A stretch of 6,522 bases of DNA. Origin: Methanomicrobiales archaeon (lineage in GTDB: Archaea; Halobacteriota; Methanomicrobia; Methanomicrobiales; JACTUA01). Numbering within the stretch: position 1 is the stretch's first letter; each line of letters begins with the position of its first letter. Position numbers and translations under genes: made by a program. The stretch is taken from assembly GCA_028679035.1 (NCBI GenBank), contig JAJRCL010000136.1, positions 1 to 6,522 on the forward strand. Reading direction: 5' to 3'. Under the pieces are notes generated by a model, which worked only from the letters and a program-made list of their open reading frames with translations, made no database searches and had not been told where the DNA came from. Positions 1-5,985 of this stretch are shown piece by piece.

Positions 1-11
1 GGAAGAGATTT

Positions 12-24
12 CAAAAAAGAAGAG
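12..24 (-). terminator. Oligo-T candidate transcription terminator
   Basis: Read on the minus strand, the bases just after the stop of the 73-residue gene (TAA at 32-30) give CTTCTTTTTTGA. A short T run on the sense strand without a needed hairpin is the usual archaeal intrinsic termination signal. It lies within about 20 bases of the stop codon, where the leftward transcript would be expected to end. No stable stem-loop is seen before it. The call rests on base composition and position only. Confidence 0.45.
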
Positions 25-29
25 TATTG

Positions 30-251
30 TTACTCTGCCTCAGCTTTCGCAAGTTTGAGGCGGTCTGAAACGAACCTGGCATCCGGACATTTGTGTTCCA
101 TCCGGTGGATAAATTCATGGATGAAGATGTCGTTGTCAACCTCCGCATCCACCATCTTCTGCCGGTCAAGCCCTGCTGCAAGCATCTGGGCAATGTACTT
201 GAGCCGGCTATCTGTGACAACCTCCGAGTACATTATGCAGATTGGTAACAT
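30..251 (-). CDS. Small hypothetical protein with HEXXH-x3-H pattern
   Basis: This 73-residue protein is not recognised as any family. It is soluble-looking and charged, with no signal peptide or membrane segment, and mostly helical in appearance. Residues 45-53 read HEFIHRMEH, so H45, E46, H49 and H53 form an HEXXH-x3-H pattern on one helix face, with C55 next to it. This could bind a metal or be chance. Codon choice in the body favours G or C at third positions like the neighbouring genes, which supports a real gene. Two ATG starts compete: 251, about 11 bases after AAAGGA and about 25 bases after a TATA-like CATAAAAG, or 233 (MYSEVV), which has no Shine-Dalgarno but lacks the atypical first six codons. 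The gene lies 91 bases downstream of the helicase on the same strand and may be transcribed with it or from its own promoter. Function unknown. Confidence 0.62.
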   Translation of the reverse strand: MLPICIMYSEVVTDSRLKYIAQMLAAGLDRQKMVDAEVDNDIFIHEFIHRMEHKCPDARFVSDRLKLAKAEAE

Positions 252-271
252 ACGGTATCAATTCCTTTGTC

Positions 272-291
272 ACTTTTATGACGATAAATAG
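272..291 (-). promoter_or_regulatory. Possible TATA-type promoter of the small gene
   Basis: In the 91-base gap after the helicase, the minus strand reads CTATTTATC (about 291-283) and then CATAAAAG (about 280-273). Both resemble archaeal TATA boxes. With the usual 25 or so bases to the transcription start, the first predicts a start near 261 and a short leader. The second predicts a start at about 250, which would give a leaderless message beginning at the ATG at 251. Read-through from the helicase operon is the alternative. The rest of the gap (252-342) shows no convincing structure. Confidence 0.35.
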
Positions 292-342
292 TTTCCGGGA
301 AAATAACCCTTTTACGGCTCTTTTTCTCCAGGAAAACTGTTT

Positions 343-2358
343 TCAGCGATCTTTTTCCATTTCTGCGCATTCCAGCTCCGCAACGATCCGCACCGGATCT
401 TCATGGGTGCGGATTAATTGCTGCAGCTCGAGAAGCGTATCCGCACCGATAAAGTGTTCTGCCATGACACGCCCGAGTTCTGTGACCTCAATTTTTCCGG
501 CGGACAGCCGGATGAGATCGCGCTCCCGCAGTGCTTCCCGTACTGGTTCCGATCTGCCTACCATCCGATCCTGGATCAGACCGCAATCCCGTTCACTCCC
601 CCGGGCGACAATGGCATGTGCCACGTATTCCTCCGAACTCTGTTCGAAATCATATTCGGGAGCGACCTCCTCCATCTCCCCGGTGAGAAGACGCACTGCG
701 ACATCCTCTTCGGTGAACGTGGTATCCCGGGAATACACGCCGCCGGGTTCAGCAAGGATCACCACCTTTCCCAGATCGTGAAAGTCCGGTCTTCCCGCCC
801 TGCCCGACATCTGGTGGAATTCCTGGACGGTGAGCCACTCAATCCCCATGGCCAGCGCATCGAAAACGACCTGGGATGCCGGAAAATCGACCCCGGCCGC
901 CAGGGCCGCTGTTGTCACAACGGCAGCAATCTTCCCGTTTGCAAACTTATTTTCAACGTCCCGGCGTTCCTGTGAGGTCAGGCCGGCGTGATATGGCATG
1001 GCTTTTCTCCCTATGGCATCGGCGATAAGGTGACACCGGGAACGGGCATTCGTAAAGACGATCGTCTGCCCCCGGAATCCTTTCGAGGATTTCTTGGCAA
1101 ATTCGGTGTCCACGAGTTCGCGGATATACTTGATTTTCTGAGCCCTTTCGACAAAAAACAGATGGCGTTCAAGGGGTACCGGCCGTTCTGCATAGGTGAT
1201 CAGGTCTGCCTGGAGCTTCCTTGCGAGCGTCTGAGGGACGCCGATCGTTGCGGAAAGGTACAGGTACTGCGCCTGCGGGGCAAGATATTTCAGTCGCGCA
1301 ATAAGACCGTCGACACGGTGTCCGCGATCCGGGTCCTCCAGCATCTGCACTTCATCGATAACGACCGTCCCGATATCCTTCAGCTGGTTACCGGATCGGA
1401 GGTAATGGTCTATCCCTTCATACGTGCCGACGACGATGGCCGCCCGCAGGTCCCGTTCGCCGACCGGTCGTGTTTCCGGAAGATTGAGGCGGCTTACACC
1501 GACGTGCAGGGCGACCTTCATCAATGATCCGTACCGCTCCCTGAACCGCTGGTATTTCTGGTTCGCAAGCGCGACGAGTGGCACGAGAAAGAGCATCCTT
1601 CCCCGTCCTTCCAGGAAGTTCTTTGCCCCCGCCATCTCCCCGATAAAGGTCTTTCCGCTTGCCGTCGCTGCCACCACCAGCAGGTGCCGTCCATTGAGCA
1701 GGCCGGCATCGACGGAAAGCTGCTGGGCAGGCATAAGACGTTCCACCCCTGCCAGCCGGACAAACGGTGCCGGCAGAGGGAGAGCATCGATCCGGGATGT
1801 TTCAAGGACCGGGTGTGCCTCGAGACGATCATAGAGGGTGCGGGACGTGTCCACCTTTTCCGGCTGTATCGCCGCGAGCACGCGGTCAAGATCCCGGTAC
1901 TTTTCCAGGAGATGTTCGATATAGGAGAGGGACTTTGTCCCAAACCTCCCGAAAAACCCGACTTCGCGGCGAATCTCGCGGCGTGCGCATTCGAGGCAGA
2001 CCGGTTCCCGGTTGAGGATATATGATGTTTTTTCATCGAGGGGCGTGAACCGATCGTCCAACAGGCAGATCCGGCAGATATTCACGTAGGTGAAGGGAAT
2101 CTGCAGATCACGCAGAAAGGACTCAAATTTCGCATCGGACGTTGTGAGCTGCACCGGGTTGCCCCGCAACAGTTCGATCAGCTCTTTTGTCGGCGTGTTC
2201 CGGAACTGCTTTCTCCCGGGCTTATGCATCAGGTAATGCTTTGGACGCTCCCCTTTGGGGGTTGATGCAATTTCAACATGCCCGACACTGTGGACATGGT
2301 TTCCGTCGAGAAAAAGGACCCGGTACTCTCCTTTCCGGGGGTGGACAACAATTTTCAT
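343..2358 (-). CDS. Archaea-specific superfamily II (Ski2-like) DEAD/DEAH-box helicase
   Basis: ATP-dependent nucleic-acid helicase of 671 residues. The core carries, in order: a Q-like element (PAQQ, 210-213), Walker A ATASGKT with K236 (231-237), motif Ia VPLVALANQ (259-267), TYEG (312-315), Walker B DEVQ (335-338), SAT (369-371), motif IV IVFTN (433-437), YHAGL (456-460), motif V TTAALAAGVDFP (482-493) and motif VI QMSGRAGRP (516-524). These, with ERPVPLERHL (391-400) and AMGIEWL (503-509), match from memory the archaea-only helicase group COG1202. Before the core, C95/C98 and C121/C124 form a probable zinc knuckle within an N-terminal domain of about 200 residues. After it, residues about 590-635 look like a winged helix. 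Known members are little characterised, so DNA or RNA as substrate is open. The ATG overlaps the upstream stop (ATGA) and has no Shine-Dalgarno, implying translational coupling. All core motifs are intact. Confidence 0.93.
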   Translation of the reverse strand: MKIVVHPRKGEYRVLFLDGNHVHSVGHVEIASTPKGERPKHYLMHKPGRKQFRNTPTKELIELLRGNPVQLTTSDAKFESFLRDLQIPFTYVNICRICLLDDRFTPLDEKTSYILNREPVCLECARREIRREVGFFGRFGTKSLSYIEHLLEKYRDLDRVLAAIQPEKVDTSRTLYDRLEAHPVLETSRIDALPLPAPFVRLAGVERLMPAQQLSVDAGLLNGRHLLVVAATASGKTFIGEMAGAKNFLEGRGRMLFLVPLVALANQKYQRFRERYGSLMKVALHVGVSRLNLPETRPVGERDLRAAIVVGTYEGIDHYLRSGNQLKDIGTVVIDEVQMLEDPDRGHRVDGLIARLKYLAPQAQYLYLSATIGVPQTLARKLQADLITYAERPVPLERHLFFVERAQKIKYIRELVDTEFAKKSSKGFRGQTIVFTNARSRCHLIADAIGRKAMPYHAGLTSQERRDVENKFANGKIAAVVTTAALAAGVDFPASQVVFDALAMGIEWLTVQEFHQMSGRAGRPDFHDLGKVVILAEPGGVYSRDTTFTEEDVAVRLLTGEMEEVAPEYDFEQSSEEYVAHAIVARGSERDCGLIQDRMVGRSEPVREALRERDLIRLSAGKIEVTELGRVMAEHFIGADTLLELQQLIRTHEDPVRIVAELECAEMEKDR

Positions 2359-3164
2359 GGGACCGTCAGGTCATGGACAGCGTAGGCGAGTCCGACACTT
2401 TCAAGCCGTTTCAGAAAGTCGGTGAATTCCTCATCAACGATGATCAGTGCACAATCGAGCCCGTGGAATGCGGCCTCAATGACTGCTTCCCGTGCCCCAA
2501 AGAAAATATCTGCTTTCCTTCCGGCATTGTCCAGGGCTACCTGCGCCTCAAGGCCTACCGCGCCGACGACCGGAACATGTGCGATGACGTCCAGCAGATC
2601 CTGCTCCCGTACCTTTCGAGAGCCTCCACGTTCGACCCGCGGGACTTTGCACACATGGACCTTTCCCTCCCGGTGATCGATGATCCCGTTCAGCCGGGAG
2701 ACTCCCACATCCTGGCCGGCATCGGCGTCCATGGTCACCGTTCCCATCGCTGAACGCTCTTCCTTCACGGCGTATAAAAGCCCATCCTGCATATACACAC
2801 CGACGGTATCTCCCCTGCGGAGCGGTTCCTTTGCGATTGCAGTCCACACCGAGACCTGGTGAATGATATCCCGCCGGACATGGCGGGCATAGGTCTCCAG
2901 CGCTTCGGCGTGATTCAGCACCCACTCAATCCCCTCCCGGGAAACTTCGTACCGTCCTCTCCCCTGGGACGATACCTTCCCTTCTTCGACAAGTTCCCGG
3001 ATATACTCAGAAACTGCCTGTGGGGTCACACCCAGTTTCGCAGCAATCTCCTGCTGCCGCACTGCCGGCTGGTTCTCTGCGACCTCAACAAGGATCTGGA
3101 ACCGTGTCGCGTCGCTTTTGCTTCGTAAAATAATGTAAAGGGGATCCTCACTCAGATCGGTCAA
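2355..3164 (-). CDS. Winged-helix (MarR-like) transcriptional regulator with large C-terminal domain
   Basis: A 269-residue DNA-binding regulator. Residues about 15-80 form a winged helix: a first helix (SDATRFQILVEVAE), the helix-turn-helix QQEIAAKLGVTPQAVSEYIRELVEEGKV (37-64, reported here only as a motif), then a wing (GRGRYEVSREG, 68-78). The C-terminal part is strand-rich at about 115-175 (GDTVGVYMQDGLLYAV) and then alternates strands and helices (GAVGLEAQVAL, DIFFGAREAVIEAAFHGLD, ALIIVDEE), suggesting a ligand-sensing or dimerising domain that I cannot name. From memory it resembles haloarchaeal proteins annotated as MarR-type, so the family is probably euryarchaeal. The start is TTG at 3164: the frame is closed by TGA at 3188, TTG is the only usual start codon before the conserved region, and AGGGA lies 10 bases upstream. 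It overlaps the previous gene by 17 bases and the helicase by an ATGA junction. Effector and targets unknown. Confidence 0.85.
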   Translation of the reverse strand: MTDLSEDPLYIILRSKSDATRFQILVEVAENQPAVRQQEIAAKLGVTPQAVSEYIRELVEEGKVSSQGRGRYEVSREGIEWVLNHAEALETYARHVRRDIIHQVSVWTAIAKEPLRRGDTVGVYMQDGLLYAVKEERSAMGTVTMDADAGQDVGVSRLNGIIDHREGKVHVCKVPRVERGGSRKVREQDLLDVIAHVPVVGAVGLEAQVALDNAGRKADIFFGAREAVIEAAFHGLDCALIIVDEEFTDFLKRLESVGLAYAVHDLTVP

Positions 3165-3657
3165 GAAGAACCATTCCCTGCCCTTTCACATCCAGTTCGG
3201 GAATCCTCTTGGCAAGACCGCGGATGAAGATCGGGCTCACCCCGAACTTCCGGGCGAGATCATTGATGGAGGTGTTTCCGTTGCGGATCTCTCCTTCGAT
3301 CTGTTCAACGATATTGCGGAGGCCTTCATCGGTCGATATCGCGATGTGCAGGATGTCGCCAAGATCCGTCATATTGCACTGGAAATTCGCCCGGAATTTA
3401 CTATAGGTCGTACGGAATTCCCTCGTCGGCTTCTTACCGGGCTGGGGCATCCTCCACTGCTCTTCAATCAGGTTCCCTTTCTTCAGTATCGTGATACATT
3501 CGGCGACGCAAGCACTTTCTGCCAGCGTGCAGAGCTCTTCCTCGGTCATCCAGTTCTTATTGAGAAGCTCATAAATTTCCTTGAATTTGTCTTTATTAAA
3601 ACAAACAAGGAGAGGAATCATTTCTATTGGATCGTTCACTATCCTGATATGCCCCAT
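3148..3657 (-). CDS. ArsR-like helix-turn-helix protein, methanogen type
   Basis: A small cytoplasmic protein of 169 residues (170 if the GTG at 3660 is used). Residues about 24-95 look like a winged helix: KFKEIYELLNKNW, a recognition-type helix (SACVAECITILKKG) and a basic wing region (QPGKKPTREFRTTYSKF). A second HTH-like segment lies at about 129-152 (NTSINDLARKFGVSP followed by FIRGLAKR). From memory it fits a family in methanogen genomes annotated as ArsR-type regulators, but there is no cluster of metal-binding cysteines; the scattered C20, C44, C51, C55 and C95 (numbered from the GTG) do not form an ArsR metal site. It is the promoter-proximal gene of a leftward set with the MarR-like regulator and the helicase, and it is divergent from hypF. 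It could regulate its own operon, hypF, or both. ATG at 3657 is chosen over the adjacent GTG; there is no strong Shine-Dalgarno, consistent with a nearly leaderless message. Confidence 0.8.
   Translation of the reverse strand: MGHIRIVNDPIEMIPLLVCFNKDKFKEIYELLNKNWMTEEELCTLAESACVAECITILKKGNLIEEQWRMPQPGKKPTREFRTTYSKFRANFQCNMTDLGDILHIAISTDEGLRNIVEQIEGEIRNGNTSINDLARKFGVSPIFIRGLAKRIPELDVKGQGMVLLDRSE
3165..3179 (-). promoter_or_regulatory. Ribosome binding site supporting the TTG start at 3164
   Basis: On the minus strand AGGGA (3179-3175) lies 10 bases before TTG at 3164, inside the last codons of the upstream gene. This favours TTG as the real start of the winged-helix regulator. An in-frame TGA at 3188-3186 rules out any longer version. 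Confidence 0.5.
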
Positions 3658-3675
3658 CACGGTACAACCCTAGTA

Positions 3676-3691
3676 TTATAAAGCCTTATAA
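3676..3691. repeat. Near-perfect palindrome TTATAA-AGCC-TTATAA
   Basis: Two copies of TTATAA flank a four-base centre. Folding the 16 bases on themselves gives 14 symmetric positions; only the outer pair of the AGCC centre breaks symmetry. TTATAA is itself palindromic, so each half can act as a TATA element on either strand. The site sits in the 58-base divergent region between the regulator operon and hypF. It may be two back-to-back TATA boxes, a regulator's operator, or both. Confidence 0.6.
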
Positions 3692-3692
3692 C
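3676..3692 (+). promoter_or_regulatory. TATA-type promoter of hypF
   Basis: TTATAAC at 3686-3692 is centred about 30 bases before the ATG at 3719. With the usual archaeal spacing this predicts a transcription start near 3715 and a leader of about four bases. TTATAAAG at 3676-3683 would give a leader of about 14 bases. The stretch before the ATG (about 3700-3718) is T- and A-rich with no Shine-Dalgarno, which fits a leaderless or nearly leaderless message. Confidence 0.5.
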
Positions 3693-3718
3693 TCAATAAA
3701 TCTTTTTTAGAACTTTTA

Positions 3719-5959
3719 ATGCGGACGCGTGGCACGATCGTCATCCGGGGAATCGTCCAGGGCGTCGGATTCCGCCCCTTTGTTTTTTCTCTTGCAGAGA
3801 AATTCGGGATTACCGGTTCCGTCAAAAATCTGGGGAGTGAGGTGGAGATCCATGCCTTTGGACCGCGGTTCGAAGAATTTTTACAGGAGGTCTCTACAGG
3901 GACTCCGCTTTCCGTGATCGATTCGGTTGCGGTGCATGACCTTGCGGGGCCAGCGCCTCCTGCATTCAGGATACTGGACAGTACTGAAGGCGGCAGATCC
4001 GGCTTCATCCCATCTGATGTCGCAATCTGTCCCGCATGTGTTGGAGACATCTTCCGGAATGGGAGCCGGTATGAAGGATACTGGGCGACTTCCTGTGTAG
4101 ATTGTGGCCCCCGGTACAGTATCATCCGCGCAATCCCGTACGACCGGGGACGGACATCGATGGGAGTATTTCCCACGTGTGCGGCGTGCCAACGGGAGTA
4201 CACGGACCCTGCGTCACGAAGGCATCATGCACAGACCATTGCCTGCGACACGTGCGGGCCGTCCCTGCGTTTGCTGGGAAAAGACGGGAATCCGGTGTCA
4301 GGGGAACCGGTGCGCGAAGCAGCACGGCTCCTTGACGAAGGCCATATCATTGCGATACGGGGGCTTGGCGGATTTCATATCGCCTGCATTGAAGAGTCCT
4401 CCTGCACCCTGAAACAGCGCCTCGGGAGAACCGAACAGCCGTTTGCCGTTATGATCCGAAAGGATCATGTTGCAGACATCGTCGATCCGAACAATTGGGA
4501 CTGGGATGCCCTCACTTCCCGCATGCGTCCGATCGTCGTAATCCCGAAAAAGGACCCTTCCGCTCATGCCGGTATATCCAACCTGCATAACCTCGGAGTC
4601 ATGCTCCCGTACACGGGGCTGCACCATCTGCTCTTTGCCCGGTTGCAGTACCCGCTCCTCATCATGACGAGTGCGAATGTCCCGGGGTACCCGATGATCA
4701 CCGACACCGCACGTGCCGTGCGGGAACTGCAGGGAAAAGCAGATTATTTCCTGGTTCACGACCGCGAGATCGTCAACCGCTGCGATGACTCTGTCGTCCG
4801 TGACGGGTATATCATTCGCCTTTCCCGGGGCCTCGCGCCAAAGAGGATGAAGATCGACCTGGGGCCACGGTGCATTCTCGGTGTTGGACCTGAACTGAAC
4901 GCCAATGCAACCATCTACCGCGACGGGTTCAGCATAACCTCACCGCATATCGGTCATGTACGCAACCCCCCGACCCTCGCGTACCTCAAAGAGACGATTG
5001 AGAACCTCAGTTCTCTGCTAGGGGCGAGGTTCGAGATTATTGCCCACGACCTGCATCCTGCCTTTCTCTCGACCCGCTACGCCCGGGAACTGGCACTGGA
5101 GTGCGGGGCGATGCTGGTGCCGGTACAGCACCACCGGGCGCATATCGCTGCGACGACACTGGAGCCCTGCGTGGGCATTGCGATCGATGGTGTTGGGTAT
5201 GGTGATGACGGAAAGGTATGGGGAGGGGAGATTTTTGCAGGGCAGGCACCGCATTTGTCCCGGGTAGCCCATCTGGAGGAGGTCCCGATGCCCGGGGGTG
5301 ACCTTGCAACGCAATTCCCGGAGCGGATGCTCTATGGCATCCTCCGCAATACCGACTGCCTGGAACTTCTGGCACAGCGGGGATGGAACCCGACACAGCT
5401 TGGGGTGCTCGAACGGCAGGTCGAACGCAGGGTGAATGTCGCATGGACCAGCTCCACCGGAAGAGTGCTGGATGCCACCGCAGCCCTTCTGGGCATCTGC
5501 CGGGAACGCACCTACGATGGTGAGCCCGCCATGCGTCTTGAATCGGTCGCCATGGGGGGACATCCGCAGGACTGGGACATTATTATCTCCCGCCAGAACG
5601 GGTCCCGTATCCTTTCAACCAGATCACTGCTGAACGAAGCCCTGGCACGCTACCGTGCACTGGATGGTGCCGGCTCCCCGGAATACGGCAAGGGAGTTGC
5701 CGATATCGCTGCTTCCCTCCAGCATAACCTCTCCCGTGGAATCGCACAGCTGGCGATCGAGGCTGCCGGGGAACAGGACTTCCCGAGAATTGCAGTGAGC
5801 GGAGGGGTCGCCTACAACCACCAGATCCGCACCACTATAGAAAATGCAGTACGGCGGGCCGCCCTCTCCTGCGTACTGAACCGTGAATTTCCCCTCGGTG
5901 ACGGCTGCATCTCCTTTGGTCAGTGTGTAACGGCCGGTCTCCTGGCAAAAGATAGATAA
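3719..5959 (+). CDS. hypF: HypF, carbamoyltransferase for [NiFe]-hydrogenase maturation
   Basis: Cytoplasmic enzyme that makes carbamoyl-adenylate from carbamoyl phosphate and ATP and passes the carbamoyl group to the C-terminal cysteine of HypE, the source of the cyanide ligands of the NiFe(CN)2CO centre. At 746 residues it has full family length and all domains: acylphosphatase (1-88, VQGVGFRPF with R19 and N37); two zinc fingers with C104/C107/C126/C129 and C154/C157/C176/C179 in the family spacing CX2CX18CX2CX24CX2CX18CX2C; a YrdC-like domain (about 196-375, RGLGGFH, LPYTGLHHLL, MTSAN); and a Kae1-like domain (about 385-740, HHRAH at 471-475, AIDGVGYGDDG, SGGVAYN at 694-700, GDGC at 727-730). 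In hydrogenotrophic methanogens it would serve F420-reducing, heterodisulfide reductase-linked and membrane energy-converting hydrogenases. No other hyp gene or hydrogenase subunit lies in the window. It probably heads an operon with the glycosylase gene. Confidence 0.97.
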   Translation: MRTRGTIVIRGIVQGVGFRPFVFSLAEKFGITGSVKNLGSEVEIHAFGPRFEEFLQEVSTGTPLSVIDSVAVHDLAGPAPPAFRILDSTEGGRSGFIPSDVAICPACVGDIFRNGSRYEGYWATSCVDCGPRYSIIRAIPYDRGRTSMGVFPTCAACQREYTDPASRRHHAQTIACDTCGPSLRLLGKDGNPVSGEPVREAARLLDEGHIIAIRGLGGFHIACIEESSCTLKQRLGRTEQPFAVMIRKDHVADIVDPNNWDWDALTSRMRPIVVIPKKDPSAHAGISNLHNLGVMLPYTGLHHLLFARLQYPLLIMTSANVPGYPMITDTARAVRELQGKADYFLVHDREIVNRCDDSVVRDGYIIRLSRGLAPKRMKIDLGPRCILGVGPELNANATIYRDGFSITSPHIGHVRNPPTLAYLKETIENLSSLLGARFEIIAHDLHPAFLSTRYARELALECGAMLVPVQHHRAHIAATTLEPCVGIAIDGVGYGDDGKVWGGEIFAGQAPHLSRVAHLEEVPMPGGDLATQFPERMLYGILRNTDCLELLAQRGWNPTQLGVLERQVERRVNVAWTSSTGRVLDATAALLGICRERTYDGEPAMRLESVAMGGHPQDWDIIISRQNGSRILSTRSLLNEALARYRALDGAGSPEYGKGVADIAASLQHNLSRGIAQLAIEAAGEQDFPRIAVSGGVAYNHQIRTTIENAVRRAALSCVLNREFPLGDGCISFGQCVTAGLLAKDR

Positions 5960-5973
5960 CGTATGCTCTTCCG

Positions 5974-5979
5974 AAAGGG
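5974..5979 (+). promoter_or_regulatory. Shine-Dalgarno site of the glycosylase gene
   Basis: AAAGGG is placed six bases before the ATG at 5986. It fixes that ATG as the start. The ATG at 5963 is in another frame, and an in-frame TAG at 5953 blocks upstream extension. The presence of a Shine-Dalgarno here, in contrast to hypF, fits an internal operon gene. Confidence 0.6.
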
Positions 5980-5985
5980 TTTACC

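Larger units (their letters stand above)
3674..3693 (-). promoter_or_regulatory. TATA-type promoter of the leftward regulator-helicase operon
   Basis: The minus strand reads AGTTATAAGG (3693-3684) and then CTTTATAATA (3683-3674) ahead of the start codons at 3660 (GTG) and 3657 (ATG). The distal box predicts a transcription start near 3662, giving a leader of only a few bases. The proximal one would need an unusually short 20-22 base spacing. The lack of a clear Shine-Dalgarno fits a nearly leaderless transcript. It overlaps the hypF promoter on the other strand. Confidence 0.5.

Noticed and set aside
291..342. Weak inverted repeats (GTTTCC with GGAAA, and GGG-7-CCC) as a terminator of the helicase operon
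   Set aside because: Stems are only three to six pairs, some imperfect, with long loops, and no oligo-T run follows on the sense strand.
418..1527. Long plus-strand open frames (418-975 and 988-1527) opposite the helicase
   Set aside because: They are antisense to a helicase whose motifs are all intact, encode no recognisable domain, and are expected by chance opposite GC-rich coding DNA.
2187..2753. 188-codon plus-strand open frame across the helicase and regulator junction
   Set aside because: It covers the antisense of two well-supported genes and has a composition typical of a shadow frame, with no family resemblance.
3701..3708. TCTTTTTT run as a terminator on the plus strand
   Set aside because: No plus-strand gene lies upstream of it to terminate. 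It falls between the TATA element and start codon of hypF, so it is better explained as AT-rich promoter DNA.
5018..5563. 181-codon minus-strand open frame inside hypF
   Set aside because: It lies opposite the highly conserved Kae1-like domain of HypF and shows no domain of its own.
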